Assembly: GCF_037176765.1 (NCBI RefSeq)
Contig: NC_090022.1
Location: forward strand, 85,509,891-85,573,890
DNA from: Anolis sagrei
Taxonomy: Eukaryota > Chordata > Lepidosauria > Squamata > Anolidae
DNA length: 64,000 bases
Direction: 5' to 3'
The position numbers and the translations under genes were made by a program. This document shows positions 1 through 13,136 of this stretch, one piece after another (position 1 is the stretch's first letter; every line of letters starts with the position of its first letter). The notes below the pieces were generated by a model that was not told the origin of the DNA, made no database searches, and worked only from the letters and a program-made list of their open reading frames with translations.

Positions 1-97
1 GGAAAGATTTCTTCAGAGGAGGTTAGCCATTGCCTTCCATGGAGGCTGAGAGAGTGTGACTTGCCCAAGGATACCCGGTGGATTTCCATGGTCTTCA
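1..97 (-). repeat. Sauria-type SINE, cut by window edge
   Basis: Reads as the reverse complement of the Sauria SINE body, with the characteristic phrases for gccattgccttcc and gtgacttgcccaagg. The rest lies outside the window. Confidence 0.7.
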
Positions 98-496
98 GAC
101 ATTCAACATTCAAATCACTATGTTTTTCTTTCTCCAGTTGCAATCCTATTATGAAATTATAGGATCACTATTTGAAAAATGATTGCCTCCTTTCCAACTT
201 CATTTGAACAGGACTGCAAATTTCCATTCCACTTACATGCATATTGTATGACCTGGATGTATTTCACCCCACACTACATTTCTTACCATAAATTACATCA
301 CTAGAGTTTTTTAAGCACTGGATTACTGTAAGGCAAGCCTTCCTCTGGTCAGACATCATTCCTCATTATGGAGAATGAATGAATTTAAATGATGAATTGG
401 ATGCACTATTCCTTCTTTTGATATTCAGCAAGTTACTTCTATCTACAACAATGCCATAGCTTCATTTGCTGTGTGGCATATTTCCAGTATTTAGAA

Positions 497-1528
497 CATT
501 GTTTCTCAACCTTCCTAATGCCGCAACCCCTTGATACAGTTCTTCATGTTGTGACGACCCCCAACCATGAAATTATTTTCACTGCTACTTCAATTCTGCT
601 ACTGTTATGAAACGTAATGTAAATATCTGATGTCCAGGATGTATTTTCATTCACTGGATCAAATTTGGCACAAATACTCAATATACCCACATTTGAATTC
701 TGGTGGAGTTGGGGGAGGGAATTGATTTTGTCATTTGGGAGTTTATACTTTATTTATTTATTTATTTATTTACTTACTTCGCTTATAGACCGCAATTCTC
801 AGCCCAGGGGCGACTCACTTAACCTACAATCAAAGAACATTCTGAATTCTGCCAATGATGGAATTGAACCAAACTTGGCACACAGAACTCCCATGACCAA
901 CAGAAAATACTGGAAGGGTTTGGTGAGCATTGACCCTGAGTTTGGAGCTGTAGTTCAGCACTGTGGACTCAAACAGTGATAGATCAGGACCAAACTTGAC
1001 ACGAATACTCAATATGCCCAAATGTGAACAATAGGCCCAAATGGGAAAAATAGACATTGAGTTGTAGTTGCTGGGATTTATAGTTTACCTACAATCAAAG
1101 TACATTCTGAACCTCACCAATGATAGAATTAGTAGAAACTTCCAACACAACCCCCATGTCTTGAAGGGACTAATTGGCGCAAACCTCCCTCCAGCCTCAC
1201 ATGCTCTTTCTTACCTGCGCATGCACAACACTCTGCTATGCCTGCTCTCCCCTCTCTGCTTGGAGTTTCAGAAATAGCCCTCTCCTTGACTGAGTGGTTA
1301 GCTGAAAGGCCAGCCATTCACAGCAGAGGAGGGCTTTTGGTGGGAGGATTCGCCATCTGTTTCCAAAAAGGAAGAGAAGGACAGGTGCAGAGAGCTTCAG
1401 CCTTCTCTGCCAAAGGGGTTCCTAAGGCCATCAGAAATATATGTTTTCTGATGGTCTTTGGTGGCCCCTCTGAAACCTCCTCATGACCCCCCCCCCCGGG
1501 GTCCCGACTCCCAGCTTGAGATACGCTG
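497..1528 (+). mobile_element. SPIN-like non-autonomous hAT transposon
   Basis: Begins CATTGTTTCTCAACCTTCC and ends with the diverged inverse gagatacgctg. Flanks 489-496 and 1529-1536 match at 7 of 8 bases (tttagaa shared), as expected for an 8-bp hAT target duplication. The interior repeats the phrase 'gaattgaaccaaacttggca' type units two or three times. A TTTA-tailed LINE/SINE 3' end in reverse orientation (744-820) interrupts it, and 1150-1420 carries sequence absent from the shorter copy at 55952. No transposase frame is present; the short frames inside are incidental. Confidence 0.8.
744..820 (-). repeat. L2/SINE-type 3' tail inside the SPIN-like copy
   Basis: A (TTTA)n tract is followed by the reverse complement of a 'ccgctctgagtcgccc' type LINE/SINE end. 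It replaces the expected middle of the host transposon, so it is a nested insertion with some local loss. Confidence 0.55.
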
Positions 1529-1540
1529 GTTTAGAACATC

Positions 1541-2815
1541 TTTCCCAACATGAATACTAGCAGTCTGTAGCAGTGCTTCTCAAAATGGTAGTGTATGAAT
1601 TATTGCATGGCAAGTTTCCCAGAGAGCAAGAAATAGTTCTATCTGATGGGCACAAATATGCCAGTCCCCAGTATCAAATAACCCAAGCAACTCTCAAGAG
1701 GTTTCTGTGGCATACCTAGAAATGTGCACCAAAGCCAGAATTCGGAAAGGCTAATTGTTTAGATTCCAGTTCCCCACAAAACTTACATGACCAGTACAGG
1801 TAAACAACAAACAAGCCACATTCAGTACAGAAGTGATGAATTAGATGTAACAGGGGCAGCGTCTTGGTTTGCTGTCAGACAGTCGTGGGTAGATGCCAAA
1901 TGTTTATAGAGCTAATTTTGCAGTATTCTGGGAAATAGCCATTCAGAGAAATTATATGAACTGAGCTACCTATAATATTTCTGAAAGCAACAATGCCACC
2001 CATTCTATGGCTGCATACCCTTTTTGTCCTTCAAAAAAGTTGAAAGCAGGATATAACTACTGCCAATGTCAGTATGTCCCTTCCTCCCTCCCCAACTTGG
2101 GCTCCTGATGCCTCCCCTCTATTTTCATCTACCAATGTCATGTAGCCAGGTGCCATTGCTCAACCATTCATTAACTGTTTTTAAAGGAGATATACTACAT
2201 GATTTTAATGTATTTTAACTCAGATTTGCTAGCATTCCTCTAGCAGATGTTCCCGAGAGTGATATGCCTGAGGGAAAATGGAAAGCACGCCACTGCTGTG
2301 GGGATTTGAGGTTTTAATATAGTCTCAGATCTCTCTCATACATATATAAATGTACAAAAACAGTGTACTTAAGTATGTGTTGCTATGGTTGAACTTCTGC
2401 AAACAGCTGGCAATGTTGGATTGGGAAGCAAGAGTGCTGTCTTTCCAGGTCAAGCAAGGGTGATTTTAATTTTTTTCAGAAATATATATATTTTTAACTG
2501 CAAATATTGTGGGGGAATTTTCCCCAGTTTTCCTCCAGAAATGTGCAACAGATGGGAGGAAATGCCATTTTAAAATGTCAAAGTCCTACAACCAAAAGCT
2601 GTAGAATATTGATAAAATGCACTGAACCATTCCTCCATTTGGCATGAGGCAGATATTGATACCATAGTATTGCTTTGAGTATTTATTTATTCATTATTTT
2701 TGCGTATGAAATTTTCAATTAAGAATGAAGATTTAAATGAATGCATTTGCATTCTCTAGAAACCTGCATCCATGGAATTGATTACAGGATTTTAAAATTC
2801 ATTTGTTACTTGCAA
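1541..2815. other. Unassigned intergenic DNA
   Basis: AT-rich single-copy-like sequence. No frame longer than about 60 codons with a recognisable motif and no clear repeat structure was seen. Confidence 0.5.
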
Positions 2816-2817
2816 AT

Positions 2818-2878
2818 GCATGACAGGAGGTTGGACTGGATGGCCCTTGGTGTCTCTTCCAACTCTGTGTTTCTATGA
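2818..2878 (+). repeat. CR1 LINE 3' end fragment
   Basis: Contains ggttggactggatggccc and cttccaactctgtg followed by ttctatgaat, the conserved end of CR1 LINEs, in + orientation. Only the last 60 bases are present, typical of CR1 5' truncation. Confidence 0.75.
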
Positions 2879-3332
2879 ATCTAAGAAAGTCTGTGCAGAT
2901 TCTTTGTTGCCAGCAGGAAACAACATGGAAAGTGTTTCTTGTACAAATACAACTATCACATTATTGACCTCCTTTTGTAAAAGAAACACCTTCCAATAGT
3001 CTCCCACCAGGACAGCAGCAGGAAAAGAGCAACATTGTGTAATAGGTTCAAGGTAAAGATGCTGTTGTCCAGCTGCAATTGAAATTTTCCTTCCTTATGT
3101 GATAAACTCCATAACTGCAGATAGCATATTTTGTGCTCCTGAAAACCCCAGTGTTCTCCCAGGTATGCTGACACCGCTCCCTGCTTTCTCCATGGCTTGT
3201 TGTTAGTCCCATTTCCATCGGCATCATGGGTTTTCTATTAGAGAATGTAATGACTGGCTACTTGATTAGTTACAATTTGTACTCCAACATGACTGAAAGA
3301 GAAAGAAGCGGGCACCTGGGACTTTCAATTGA

Positions 3333-3333
3333 C

Positions 3334-3374
<41 letters not shown>

Positions 3375-3835
3375 CACTTTATTTATAGTCCACCCTTCTC
3401 ACCCTGAAGGGGACTCAGGGCAGATCACAGCACACATACACGGCAAACATTGAGTACCGTTTGTATAGACAGTGCAGAGACAGATAGCACAAAAGGAGGG
3501 AGTGTTTCGATGCCATGGACGGTTGGGCTCGAGTTCATAGGGGGTGCTGTTGCTCAATCCTCTATGATGAAGAGCCGTCAGGACTTCCTCATTCCAGCAT
3601 TTTCTGATCTTCTTTTTCTTTCTGGCATTGTAAAACACCTCCCCCACTTTTACAGGTATCTAATTTCTCTAATTACAGCTAAAGCTGTTTTCGAATTGCT
3701 CAGGTAAACAGGGAGCAGGGCTGACGGTTGGCCACTCACGCCAACCCGGGGCTTTGAACTTGCAACCTTTTGGTTGATAGATCTTATAGTTGCTGATGAT
3801 TTGCCAACTGTGCTAAACCTTTAGTAACAGTACCT
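3333..3835 (-). repeat. tRNA-headed SINE with L2-type 3' end
   Basis: Read on the minus strand it starts near 3835 with a tRNA-like head (B-box-like ggttgcaagttcaaagcc), has a body of about 400 bases and ends in 'ccctgagtccccttcagggtgagaagg' type L2-like sequence (two halves around 3395-3425) followed by an (ATT)n tail at 3333-3373. The 82-residue frame on this strand is inside the SINE and is not a gene. Confidence 0.65.
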
Positions 3836-5880
3836 GCTTTGTATCCATAACTTTGTGGAGTTATGAAAATCCTTCCAGGTATCCATAGGATTATGAAACC
3901 ATAGGATTAAGAACTGGCTATTCTGCCTTATCTACCTTTATTATACCTGAACTCAAACGATTTTCCCTAACTCACCTTGGATATAGCATTATTTCCCTAC
4001 ATACCTGGTTCAATGTCTCTTTGGTGGCATAATTTTGGATTCTTCCAGCTCACATGAATCTGATTTTGATCCAGTCCCATCCAGCATAAATGTAGAAAGG
4101 GATGAATGCACAAATGAGATTCAGGCACGGCTATTTGATGTTATGTTGAGAAGAGGAGGCAGAGTCAAACTCTTCCTAGTTTGCTGGCATAAAAAGACAA
4201 GGCAATTTCTAAACATCTGGTCTATAATGATTCTGCACATATACACAAACACACCAGCACATATGTGAACTGTATATATAAAATTCCACTGTTATATTTG
4301 TGTGGGTAAAGGAATTTGACTCTGATAGGCCATCAGATTTCAATCAAGCAACTCCAGAAGGCTTGTTTTTAGTACCACTGGGGAATTTTTTGCCAGATTT
4401 TAGGGCAGCAACATCAACCCTGGAGTTCTGTTGCAATATCCTCACATTATTCTCTTTCTCTTTTTTTCTTTCTTTGTGTGTGGTTTTGTTTCATTTCATT
4501 TGAAAATGCGCATGTATGCCAAATCCAAAAGAGGCTTTATGATCTGGGGACATCTGAATTAACCAGATTGTTTCAATCAGTTTGTTTCATTAAAGTAAAT
4601 GAAACAGATTGCTCAATGGACTCACGAGTACAACTAGCTTGTTGGGGCAATTAGGAACAGCAACATCAGGGACTCCATTTTTCTAAATCCAGTTAGTGAA
4701 ACTGAATTCAGTCCTGCACAGCTAGTAGGAATCCACATTTAACCTCTAGAATCTCCATGCTATAAAATATGCTTTTAATTTATTGGCTAGAAGAATGGTT
4801 TTGGAAAACTCAAAACAGACCAATATTACTGTAAAGATGGTGGCGTAATAGCTATGTTTCCATCTGTATTCAAACCATCTCTCTACACACGCACATTTAC
4901 AACACACATACAGCAGCTGGTCACCCCTGTCAGCTATTTCATGCTGACATTCCAGGTTTTGGTGCAACTGGCCATTTAATTTTTGCAGTATTTGGAAAAG
5001 AAACATAGGCTGCTTCTCTGCAGCCTGTGACTACAGGGTTATTATTATTAATTACCCTTAAAAAATCAGGTTTCACCAAAGCTTTACCTTGGGGCTAGGT
5101 TTGTAAGTATTTCCTCATTAAAAGACTTGGCAGCCATGCTCAGTCCTGCAAGCCAACATCAATAGTTACAACAGCACTTGTGTGTTTATACAGATTTCTG
5201 TCGTTCCACGGTTATGAAGTTTAAAAGTTTGACATAAGGGAACTGTGTTTATGTTTGAGAAGTGCATTTTTGTAGTGCTTACTTTGTGGAGTTAAATTAT
5301 GTCAAACACCATATGACAGAGAAGGGAGGAGGGATGGAAAGAAAACAGGCATTGCATTGCAGACTGGGGGAAATGGGAGTTTAGTGTAATTTCTGGGACC
5401 ATAATATATGGAACACACTGGAGAAGACACAAAAAGATTACTTGTGAGAGAGCATGCTTGGGAACACGTAGATCTTATCTCAGAAGGATTCATTACGTCA
5501 GTACCTGATTTGAAAATGTCTGTCTTAAAATGACATGTTAAACTCAACTGTATAGATCTGTAGCGTTTTTGTTTGATGCTAGTGTAAACAGATATTTTTT
5601 TGATTAATTGATCAGACCTGCAGTTTCATTTTGACTTTTTGTTCATGGTGAAAAATATGGAAACAGTTACAGTCTTATGGATCAAAAAATAGTGGACTTA
5701 AATTGGAAGAGAAATGCAAACATGTTAAACATCAACCCCCCCCCCCCCCCCCACTTTCATGGCAACTAGTTTGTGCTACTAGTAATGAGCAGTTTATTTT
5801 TAGCGTTTAAACAACTGGTAAAGTTATTCAAACTATAGGAAAAGAGATCAAATCCTTGACTTATCTTTTATATCAGGACT
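3836..5880. other. Unassigned intergenic DNA
   Basis: No gene or strong repeat identified. A pure C run of about 18 bases lies at 5735-5752. Small frames have no recognisable domain. Confidence 0.5.
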
Positions 5881-5883
5881 TTT

Positions 5884-6148
5884 TTGTGTGTCAGGAGCGA
5901 CTTCAGAAATTGTAAGTCGCTTCTGGTGTTAGAGAATTGGCTGTCTGCAAGGATGTTCCCCAGGGGATGTCCGGATGTTTTGATGTTTTACCATCCTTGT
6001 GGGAGTCTTCTCTCATGTTCATGTGGGGAGCTGGAGCTGACAGAGGGAGCTCATACGCACTCTCCCCAGATTCGAACCTTTGACCTGTCGGTCTCCAGTC
6101 CTGCTGGCATAAGGGTTTAACCCATTGCACCAATGGGGGATCTACATC
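5884..6148 (-). repeat. tRNA-derived SINE, type A (GTGGCGCAGTGG family)
   Basis: Reverse complement of the same SINE seen whole at 54066-54346: 3' end 'gtcgcttctggtgt', middle 'ggggatgtccggatg', head with B-box-like gattcgaacc and a diverged 'cattgcaccaatggggg'. Frames on either strand across it are not genes. Confidence 0.8.
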
Positions 6149-7754
6149 AGGACTGGTTTTGCAATTATTTTTAAAACAGCATAACCCATGTACATCACAC
6201 CTTCGAAGAAAAGCCGCATATAATATTTTTGAGCAAACAGAAAACAGTGTTAAGAGGGAAATCTCTTCTTTAAAGTAATTTGGAAACACCCTTGGAGGAA
6301 CAGGGGGATTTAGTGGAATAAGAATTAGATTTCCAGTGTTCAAGAGTTGGCTACACATTCCACATCACTTTTAATTTCTTCTCCTCTGGTCTGGTTTTGT
6401 TCATTCAGCGTACTTCTCTTTCTACTTGCTGACAAGTTTGGTGAAATGTGTTGGTTCCTGTCATCACTGAGGCTGGGGTATATTTTATTATTTCACTGGA
6501 TTGTTTTTTTATCCAGCGAAAATCTCATTTCATTCAGCTGTAAGTTATCTTCATTTCTATATAATCAGTTTGGCAGACTAACTGAGGACATCAGGGAAAG
6601 AAATGTCCAGGAGAATAAAGATCGATTTGCCATGGCTGTGCTGTTGAGGAGAAAGGAGAAAACATATGGTGAGAGTGGAGGGATAAAGGAAAGACAAATT
6701 AAAGAGAAACCATGCAGCAAATAGACAGAGATGGAATGAAAATGAAGTTGTTGTTTTTAAAAAGGAAATCCTGATATAAGGCATGAACAACACTGAGAAA
6801 TGTCACTGGGCCATGGCAAATGAGCTTCGACTGTTTCACCTATCTCAGGGTCTACAAAGCCTTCACATTAAAAAACATACATCCCCCACAAAAAGCAGCT
6901 AATGCTATCATGGCAAATTTTTTTTGCATATACAATTTATAAACAATATGTGTGGGGTTTTTTAAGTTTTCATTGAAAGATAGCAAAAAATTGTGTTAAA
7001 AAGAACTGCACCTGAGCTTCCAATAATGTAGGTCTGCATAACTTGTGCAAAGCCAAATATAGCCACATAGGCAAATACAGAAGCACACTAGGTATTTGAT
7101 GAACTGCTTGTTTTTACTACCTAAAGGTTGTTTTTACTAATTAAGGGTTGTTAAACACCTGTCAGGCCATTGCATATGATGGCAGGCTCACCTTCATGAG
7201 CATCACTTTGCACAGGTTTTCCCAGTATAACCACTGACTTCATCCCACAAAACAGGTCAAGAGTTTGGGAGAGTAGGTTTACCATACAGCTCAGGCATAC
7301 TCTGTTTTGAAATTAAATGGATGATTCTCCTACCTCCCACACACACTAGCAAACTATCCATTTTATTCAGGAGTTCTCAGTTGATTTGTCATCACATTAT
7401 AGAAAGTTGTTTCCACCCATTGTCCCTCCCCTGTTTTCTTTGTGAAAAGAAACACCTTCTCTTTTGGACTATGATTTTTGTTCCTGGGTTATAAATGCCA
7501 TTTCCTAATTGGTTCTATCATAAACATACAGAAAAAGTTTATTCAACTGAAAAAAACTTTGTCTTTGCAGGAGGGAAATCCTGCTATAGCACATTTTGCT
7601 CTACTTTCTCAATGACTGAATATCTTGTAGATTCTCCACCAATTTAACATAGTTTGTGGGCACAAAATGAAGTTTCTGGAGCACAACAACTACTTTCTAA
7701 GTAAGGACTACACAATTAAACAGGAAATAACACTTGCAAACTAGGAACATATTT

Positions 7755-7755
<1 letters not shown>
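6149..7755. other. Unassigned intergenic DNA
   Basis: AT-rich; the 125-residue frame at 6347-6724 is hydrophobic at first, then charged, with no family resemblance or splice context, and I do not call it a gene. Confidence 0.45.

Positions 7756-7801
<46 letters not shown>
7756..7801. repeat. (ATT)n microsatellite
   Basis: About 15 uninterrupted ATT units directly before a CR1 end. It encodes the poly-Leu start of a spurious 190-residue frame. Confidence 0.95.
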
Positions 7802-7802
7802 G

Positions 7803-7878
7803 AGAGGCAGGATGGCCATGTGTCAGGGGTGCCTTGCTACATGGCAGAAAAAAGAGGTTGGACTGGTTGGCCCTTGGG
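7803..7878 (+). repeat. CR1 LINE 3' end fragment
   Basis: Contains gaggcaggatggccat and gaggttggactggttggccc, the conserved CR1 tail, with local divergence. It adjoins the (ATT)n tract. Confidence 0.75.
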
Positions 7879-7959
7879 TTCAACTGAAAGAAGAGAGGGA
7901 GGGAGGTAAGGGGGCATCTGGGAGCTCTCCCTTCATGGCCATTCTGGCGATTCTCCTCC

Positions 7960-8098
7960 TCCTCTCTCTCTCTCTCTCTCCTTCCCTGTGTTGGAAGAAG
8001 GAAAGAAGGAGAGGAGGAGGAAGTAACACATGGTGCACACAACACAGAGAAAGAAGGAAGGAAGGAAGGAAGGAAGGAAGGAAGGAAGGAAGGCAGGC
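7960..8098. repeat. Purine/pyrimidine simple repeats
   Basis: A (TC)n tract near 7965-7982 is followed by a (GAAG)n tract at about 8050-8092. Overlapping frames on both strands (Pro/Ser- or Arg/Lys-rich) come from these simple repeats. Confidence 0.9.
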
Positions 8099-8099
8099 A

Positions 8100-9535
8100 A
8101 GCCCGCAGAAAGTGCATGAGACAGAAAGGAACACAACATCCTGCCGATCTTCCTTCCTCCGTGGACAAAGGTGGTGGAGGAGCTTTTTCTTAAAGGGGCA
8201 TTTCGGCTCCTCTCACAAATTGCTTAACCGTATCATTTTAAAGCTGAGAATGATGAATACAATCAAATTACAGAATTGGTCATTTTGTCCATCTCTATCC
8301 AGATAATTCATAAAAAAGTAACTTGCAAGCCAGCTTAGAAAGTGTCTGAAAAGATAAACCTTTGCAACTCTTTAAAAGATATCTCTACCCTACACTTGAA
8401 GTCTTCATCATGTGATGAACACAGTTGGTTGCTGTTTCTTAGTATTTAATGCATGTGATGAAGTGGCAGGATGGTATATCTATTTTCTCTAAACCTCTTG
8501 TTCAAAGATGTTTGGTTAGGCATCTAATCAGAGTGGAGATCAGAGGATTTAATTTAAATAACAAATTTATAAACAAAACGTACAGCTGTGTTACCATGCT
8601 TGTTCAAAGGTAATTCACTAAAACTGGTAAAACAGAGGTGGTCAACCCCCAAAGGCGATGCATTTTCCCTTTTGGTTCTGGAAGAGATGTTCCATTAAAA
8701 AAAAGTTGAAAAAGTTCCTTACATTGCTCTCTATGAATATGGGAGTACGTTCACCATTATAACTTCCAGTTGTGGGAAAAAAGTTCCCAGACCTAAAATA
8801 TTTCAGGGAAGGAAGTATGACCATTAGAGGAAAACTGGGCATTGAGAATCACAGTAGGAACTCCAAGAATATTGTGTGATCCCAGGGCAGCCCATGACTA
8901 TGTTAAGATTAGAGGTTTTTATAGGACTTCACATCTAATTTGGTCAAATTCCAAACAGAATCAAGGCCACTTGGACCAGGTCCCTATTGGGTCAGATAAA
9001 CTTGATTTGATTCCAGTGCAGATCAATAAGCTCTGTAGATTTAGAGTGATAGGAAGATTGAGATGTCAGAATATATGGGGAAAAACAGCTATTTGCTAGG
9101 CCCTTTGCTTCTGCTAGAAGTTTCCATATAGTCACACTGGAGGACCTAGCAAATTCAGAGAAAGGATGCTTCTCTACGAATTTGCAAAGTCCTCCAGCAT
9201 GACTCCATGGTAACTTTTGGTGAAAGTTGTTCATTTCAATAGGTTTTTATATTATTCATGGCTTCTTGTTTCCATGGTAAGTTCCGGAATGTAATCCCCA
9301 TGGACACAGGGAGGAGGGCATACTGTATAACAAAAATTGTTAAGAGATGATACAATCTGAGAACAGAGGGAGAAGTCCCCTCCACCTCTTTTTCATTTTC
9401 TAGACAGTAAATTGTACAAATGGAAACAATTGTGAGATGGCTCTGGATGATCTCCCTAATACTGACAATGTTTTGTTATAAATGCCAAGACCATAATGCA
9501 GCAACATGACCCTGTATAAGGAAGCATTTGGATGG
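8100..9535. other. Unassigned intergenic DNA
   Basis: No recognisable gene or repeat. Small frames at 8642-9234 lack any motif. Confidence 0.45.
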
Positions 9536-9539
9536 AGGG

Positions 9540-10355
9540 CTCCTAGGGACATTAATAACCAAAGGACATTGTGCAACAGCTGGACATTGTGCAGCTGTTG
9601 CACAAGCTTTAACTGTGCGAAGGCCCTTCTAGCCACCACCGACACCTGAGCATCAAGTGTCAGTGTGGAGTCCAGGAGGACCCCCAAACTGTGGACCTGT
9701 GTCCTCAGGGGGAATGTAACCCCATCAAGTACAGGTTGCCACCCAATACCCCAATCAGCCCTACGGCTGACCAGGAGGACATCTGTCTTGTCAGAATTAA
9801 GTTTCAGTCTATCACACTGGCCAGGCAGTGATCCAGGATCTGGGGGGCTTTCTTAGAATTAGGTGGAAAGGAATAGTACAGTTGAGTGTAGAGATAGCAC
9901 CAAACTCCAAAACTCCAGATGACCTCCCCCCAGAGGTTTCATGTAGATATTAAAAAGCATGGGAGATAGAGTAGAACCTTGCAGGACCCTACAGATCAAA
10001 GGCCAGCTTCACCAACTGGGTGCGACTTTCCAGGAAGGAGCAGAACCGCTGCAAAGCAGCGTCCCAATACCCATTCCGCCCCAGAAGGATGTCGTGGTTG
10101 ATGGTATCGAAAGCCGCTGAGATGTCCAAGAGTATCAATAGGGAGACACTCCCCGTATCAAGCTCTCCGCAGATGTCATCCACTAAGGTGACCAAGGCTG
10201 TCTTTGTACCATGACTAGGTCTGAAACCAGACTGTGATGGATCCAGATAATCAGTCTCATTCAAGAATCCTTGGAGCTGAGAGGCAGCCACCCGCTCTAG
10301 AACCTTGCCAAAGAAAGGGAGATTAGAGATCATCCTGAACATCATTCTGGGCAAA
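9540..10355 (-). mobile_element. L2-like LINE fragment (reverse transcriptase region)
   Basis: The minus strand reads parts of a non-LTR reverse transcriptase: FGKVLERVAASQLQGFL, YLDPSQSGFRP, LLILLDISAAFDTINHDILL (the AFD catalytic motif) and, further 3', LGVLLDSTL-like and ARRAFAQLKLV segments. These match the L2-type elements of squamates rather than the CR1 at 22.8-25.3 kb. The frame is interrupted, the endonuclease and the 3' end are missing, and it is a dead copy. Confidence 0.82.
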
Positions 10356-10987
10356 TTACTACTCCTAAGAACAAAGCTATCATTTGACAGAATGCACAGC
10401 ATGGCAACTAAACAGAAAGAGAGCAGAGTGTGGTGAAGACATGGTTGAATATTCCAATATTGCCAAATATTTCACCATTGCAATGACTCAGCTGGGTTCA
10501 ACTGCTTTCCCATTCAGCTCTGTTCTTCACCTCAGGTTTTGTATTGCATTTTCCAGCTGTTCTTTTTATGACATTTTTAGAACTGCTTGGCTAGTTGCAT
10601 TTTGATTTAACGGAACAGGCATTTCAAATGTGATCATTACGTATTGCTTTGTTCTGCTGGGATTCTTTGATATGATTTGAAATGTAGCAGATTCAAATAT
10701 GTTGATCTTTCGGATACTGACAAATGTGATATTATAATGGAATAGCTGATACTCAACTTTCTCTTCTTCCACTCAACTTGTTTCCGGAACAAAAGGAAAG
10801 ATACAATTAACAAGGGTTATGTAACTGTCATTATCAGTACACCATCAGTTAATTCATTGAGGAAAATAGAGCAGTTTTCTCTATGGTAACAGAATTGTGC
10901 ACTGCTTTGATTTGGCATCTCCTATTTAATTACACTTTCCTAATAGATTTGTGAGTGAGTGAAGCTTTTTTCAAGGTATGCATGTAT

Positions 10988-11215
10988 AGGTGGAGCATCC
11001 CTTATCTGGATTTCTGAAATACGCCAAAATCATCCACTGGGGTAGCTGATATAGTGACACACTTGCTTTCTGAAGATTCAATGCACACGGCTTTACTTCT
11101 CCCCATCATTTCAGCCAGCTGGGACAGTGCTGGAGCAGTTCCTGGATGGTCTGGATGAGGGCCAGTGAACTGAAGCTGAATATTGACATGGAGGAAGTTC
11201 TGTAGGTTCATGATT
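10988..11215 (+). mobile_element. Decayed Tigger-like (pogo/Tc1-mariner) transposon
   Basis: Contains ggagcatcccttatctgg, 'ggtagctgatatagtgacac' and 'ttgctttctga...ttcaatg', phrases shared with the better copy at 55478-55812. The second half is diverged or foreign. The family name is from memory of similar vertebrate MITEs. Confidence 0.5.
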
Positions 11216-11292
11216 CATAGGTCCAGGAATTGAGTAGGTTTTGAGCTCTGAATAGAGTTGTACTTCACCAGAAGGATCAGGTTTGTAGTCTG

Positions 11293-11442
11293 AGGCCCCT
11301 TCTACACTGCCATAAAAGTCAGATTATCAAAGCACATAATCCACATGATCTGCTTTGAGCTGGATTATATGAATCTACACTGCCATATAATCCAGTTTAA
11401 AGCAGATAATCTGGATTTTATATGGCAATGTAGAAGGGTCCT
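11293..11442. mobile_element. MITE with GGCCCCTTCTACACTGCC ends
   Basis: Starts aggccccttctacactgcc and ends with the complement, ggcaatgtagaagggtcct. The interior is itself partly palindromic (ataatccagtttaaagcaga / ataatctggatttta). The same family occurs at 40065-40202 and 46058-46510. Non-coding. Confidence 0.8.
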
Positions 11443-11877
11443 GAAAGTACTCCTAGATCTAGCCTTTTCACTAAAAGACCAGAAAGATTCAGTGACTCAG
11501 AGTGTGTGGGGTAAGCTTTAGCTGGCCCTCCAGCAACCACCTTTCAGGACAGGGATAACTTTGGTTGGAAAAGGAGAAAAGGTTGATGGAGCTGGACATG
11601 ACTGCACTCTTTAAATATATCAAGGACTGTGACAGAGAGGAAGGAACAGGTTTGTTCTCTGCTGCCTTGTTCTCTGCTGCCTCAGAGGGTTGGACCAGGT
11701 CGAATGGTTTTAGGTTACAGGAGGGTAGATTTTGAATATTAGAAGGATTAAAATATTATAATGAGCAGTTTGGCAATGGAATCATTTGCCTAGGGAGTTG
11801 GTGTGATGGTGGGGGTCTCCTTCTCTGAATGTCTTCAAAAGAAGGCTGGACAGTTGCCTTCTGGGGATGATCTAGTT

Positions 11878-12012
11878 CAGTGGATCTCAACCTGTGGGTT
11901 CCTAGATATTTTGGCCTCCAGGTCCCAGAAATCCTAAGAGCTGGTAAACGGATGGGGATTTCTGGGAGTTGTAGGCCAAAACATCTGGGGACCCACAGGT
12001 AGAGATCCACTG
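11878..12012. mobile_element. Short hAT MITE with perfect 8-bp duplication
   Basis: 135 bp from CAGTGGATCTCAACCTGTGG to the inverted end. Flanks 11870-11877 and 12013-12020 are both atctagtt. It is almost wholly a long inverted repeat around 'cccagaaatcc...gggatttctggg'. Confidence 0.9.
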
Positions 12013-12020
12013 ATCTAGTT

Positions 12021-13136
12021 GGACATCCTGCTCTGAGCTGGAGATCCTACATTGAGATGTTGGCCATGCTGGAACATAAGGTCACTTCCAACTCACCCCG
12101 AGATGGTTGGAGAGTCTCACTGTAGCATTTCAGTATGTGGATGAGGGCTGACATGTTGCTATGCTCCCTCACCAAAACCATTTAATCAAAGAATTGAAAA
12201 AAAATCATGGAAATCTTCCTTGCTGTGTGGCAGACGATTACATCCAGAAGGTTTTTTTTTTATATAGAGGCCAATGTCTGTGTAGTGGAGCATATTCTCA
12301 AACCTACCATTTTAAGTGGCACAGTTGAGATACAGATTCATCTAGTTTAGTGGGACTCAAATCTCCTGGCACCATACCTGGTTTGAGTAGTTCTGCATTT
12401 ATATTTGCCAAATGAGAAGGAATAAAAGGCTTTTAAAAGTACCATTTGCAAAACTAGTTTTCCAAGAAGTGTGGCTCATACAGCATGGCATAGGTTTTTA
12501 AATATTAGCCAGAAGTGCTACATGACATTTTTTCAAAGAACAGAGTAAGAGCTTTCCAAGATGAATTTGCCTGCCTCCATTTCCTTTCCCAGGAAGCCAC
12601 AGAGATGGGTGTCAACTTTGACTGTCTGCTCCAGGAATTCCAGACAGCTCTGTTATAAACTTCATCCATCACCGAGGAAGACTGACTGGAGACTGGGACG
12701 TGGGGAGAATTATTATTAAGAATATGATGTATGGTCTTGGTGAAAAATGGTTACTTTTGTATATGTTCTAGCCAACGTAGGCTTTCAGATGTGAGAGCTG
12801 ACAATCCCAAAACAATGTTTTTATTTACTGTGTGAAGGGGGATGGGATGGAAGATGGTATTATGCTTGGGCCTATGATGTGCAGGAATATTAAAACATTT
12901 AGTGATTATTTCTACCAAGTGTCCTTTGTGACTCCAGATCAGTCTTTAAAATATGCATGTATGTTTCTGGAATATTATGCACATCTTTCATCAGTGACAA
13001 CTGTAATTTCCACAACATTTGCTCAATAGGATACTCTTTGCTAAGCTGTTACTCAGAGGCAATCTTAGAGTTTTCCCTCAAAATATAAGAGGAAGTTAGA
13101 TCTTCTTCCATTCTGATGTCTTTCATTATTCTATTA
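12021..13136. other. Unassigned intergenic DNA
   Basis: No gene or repeat identified by reading. Confidence 0.45.

Noticed and set aside
6347-6724. Small membrane protein gene (125 codons)
   Set aside because: No family resemblance, no promoter or splice context and AT-rich composition like its surroundings.
7734-8306. 190-codon frame with poly-Leu start
   Set aside because: Product of (ATT)n, a CR1 tail and (GAAG)n simple repeat.
9989-10402. A reverse-transcriptase-like host gene
   Set aside because: The peptide is an L2-type LINE reverse transcriptase with frame breaks, not a domesticated gene.
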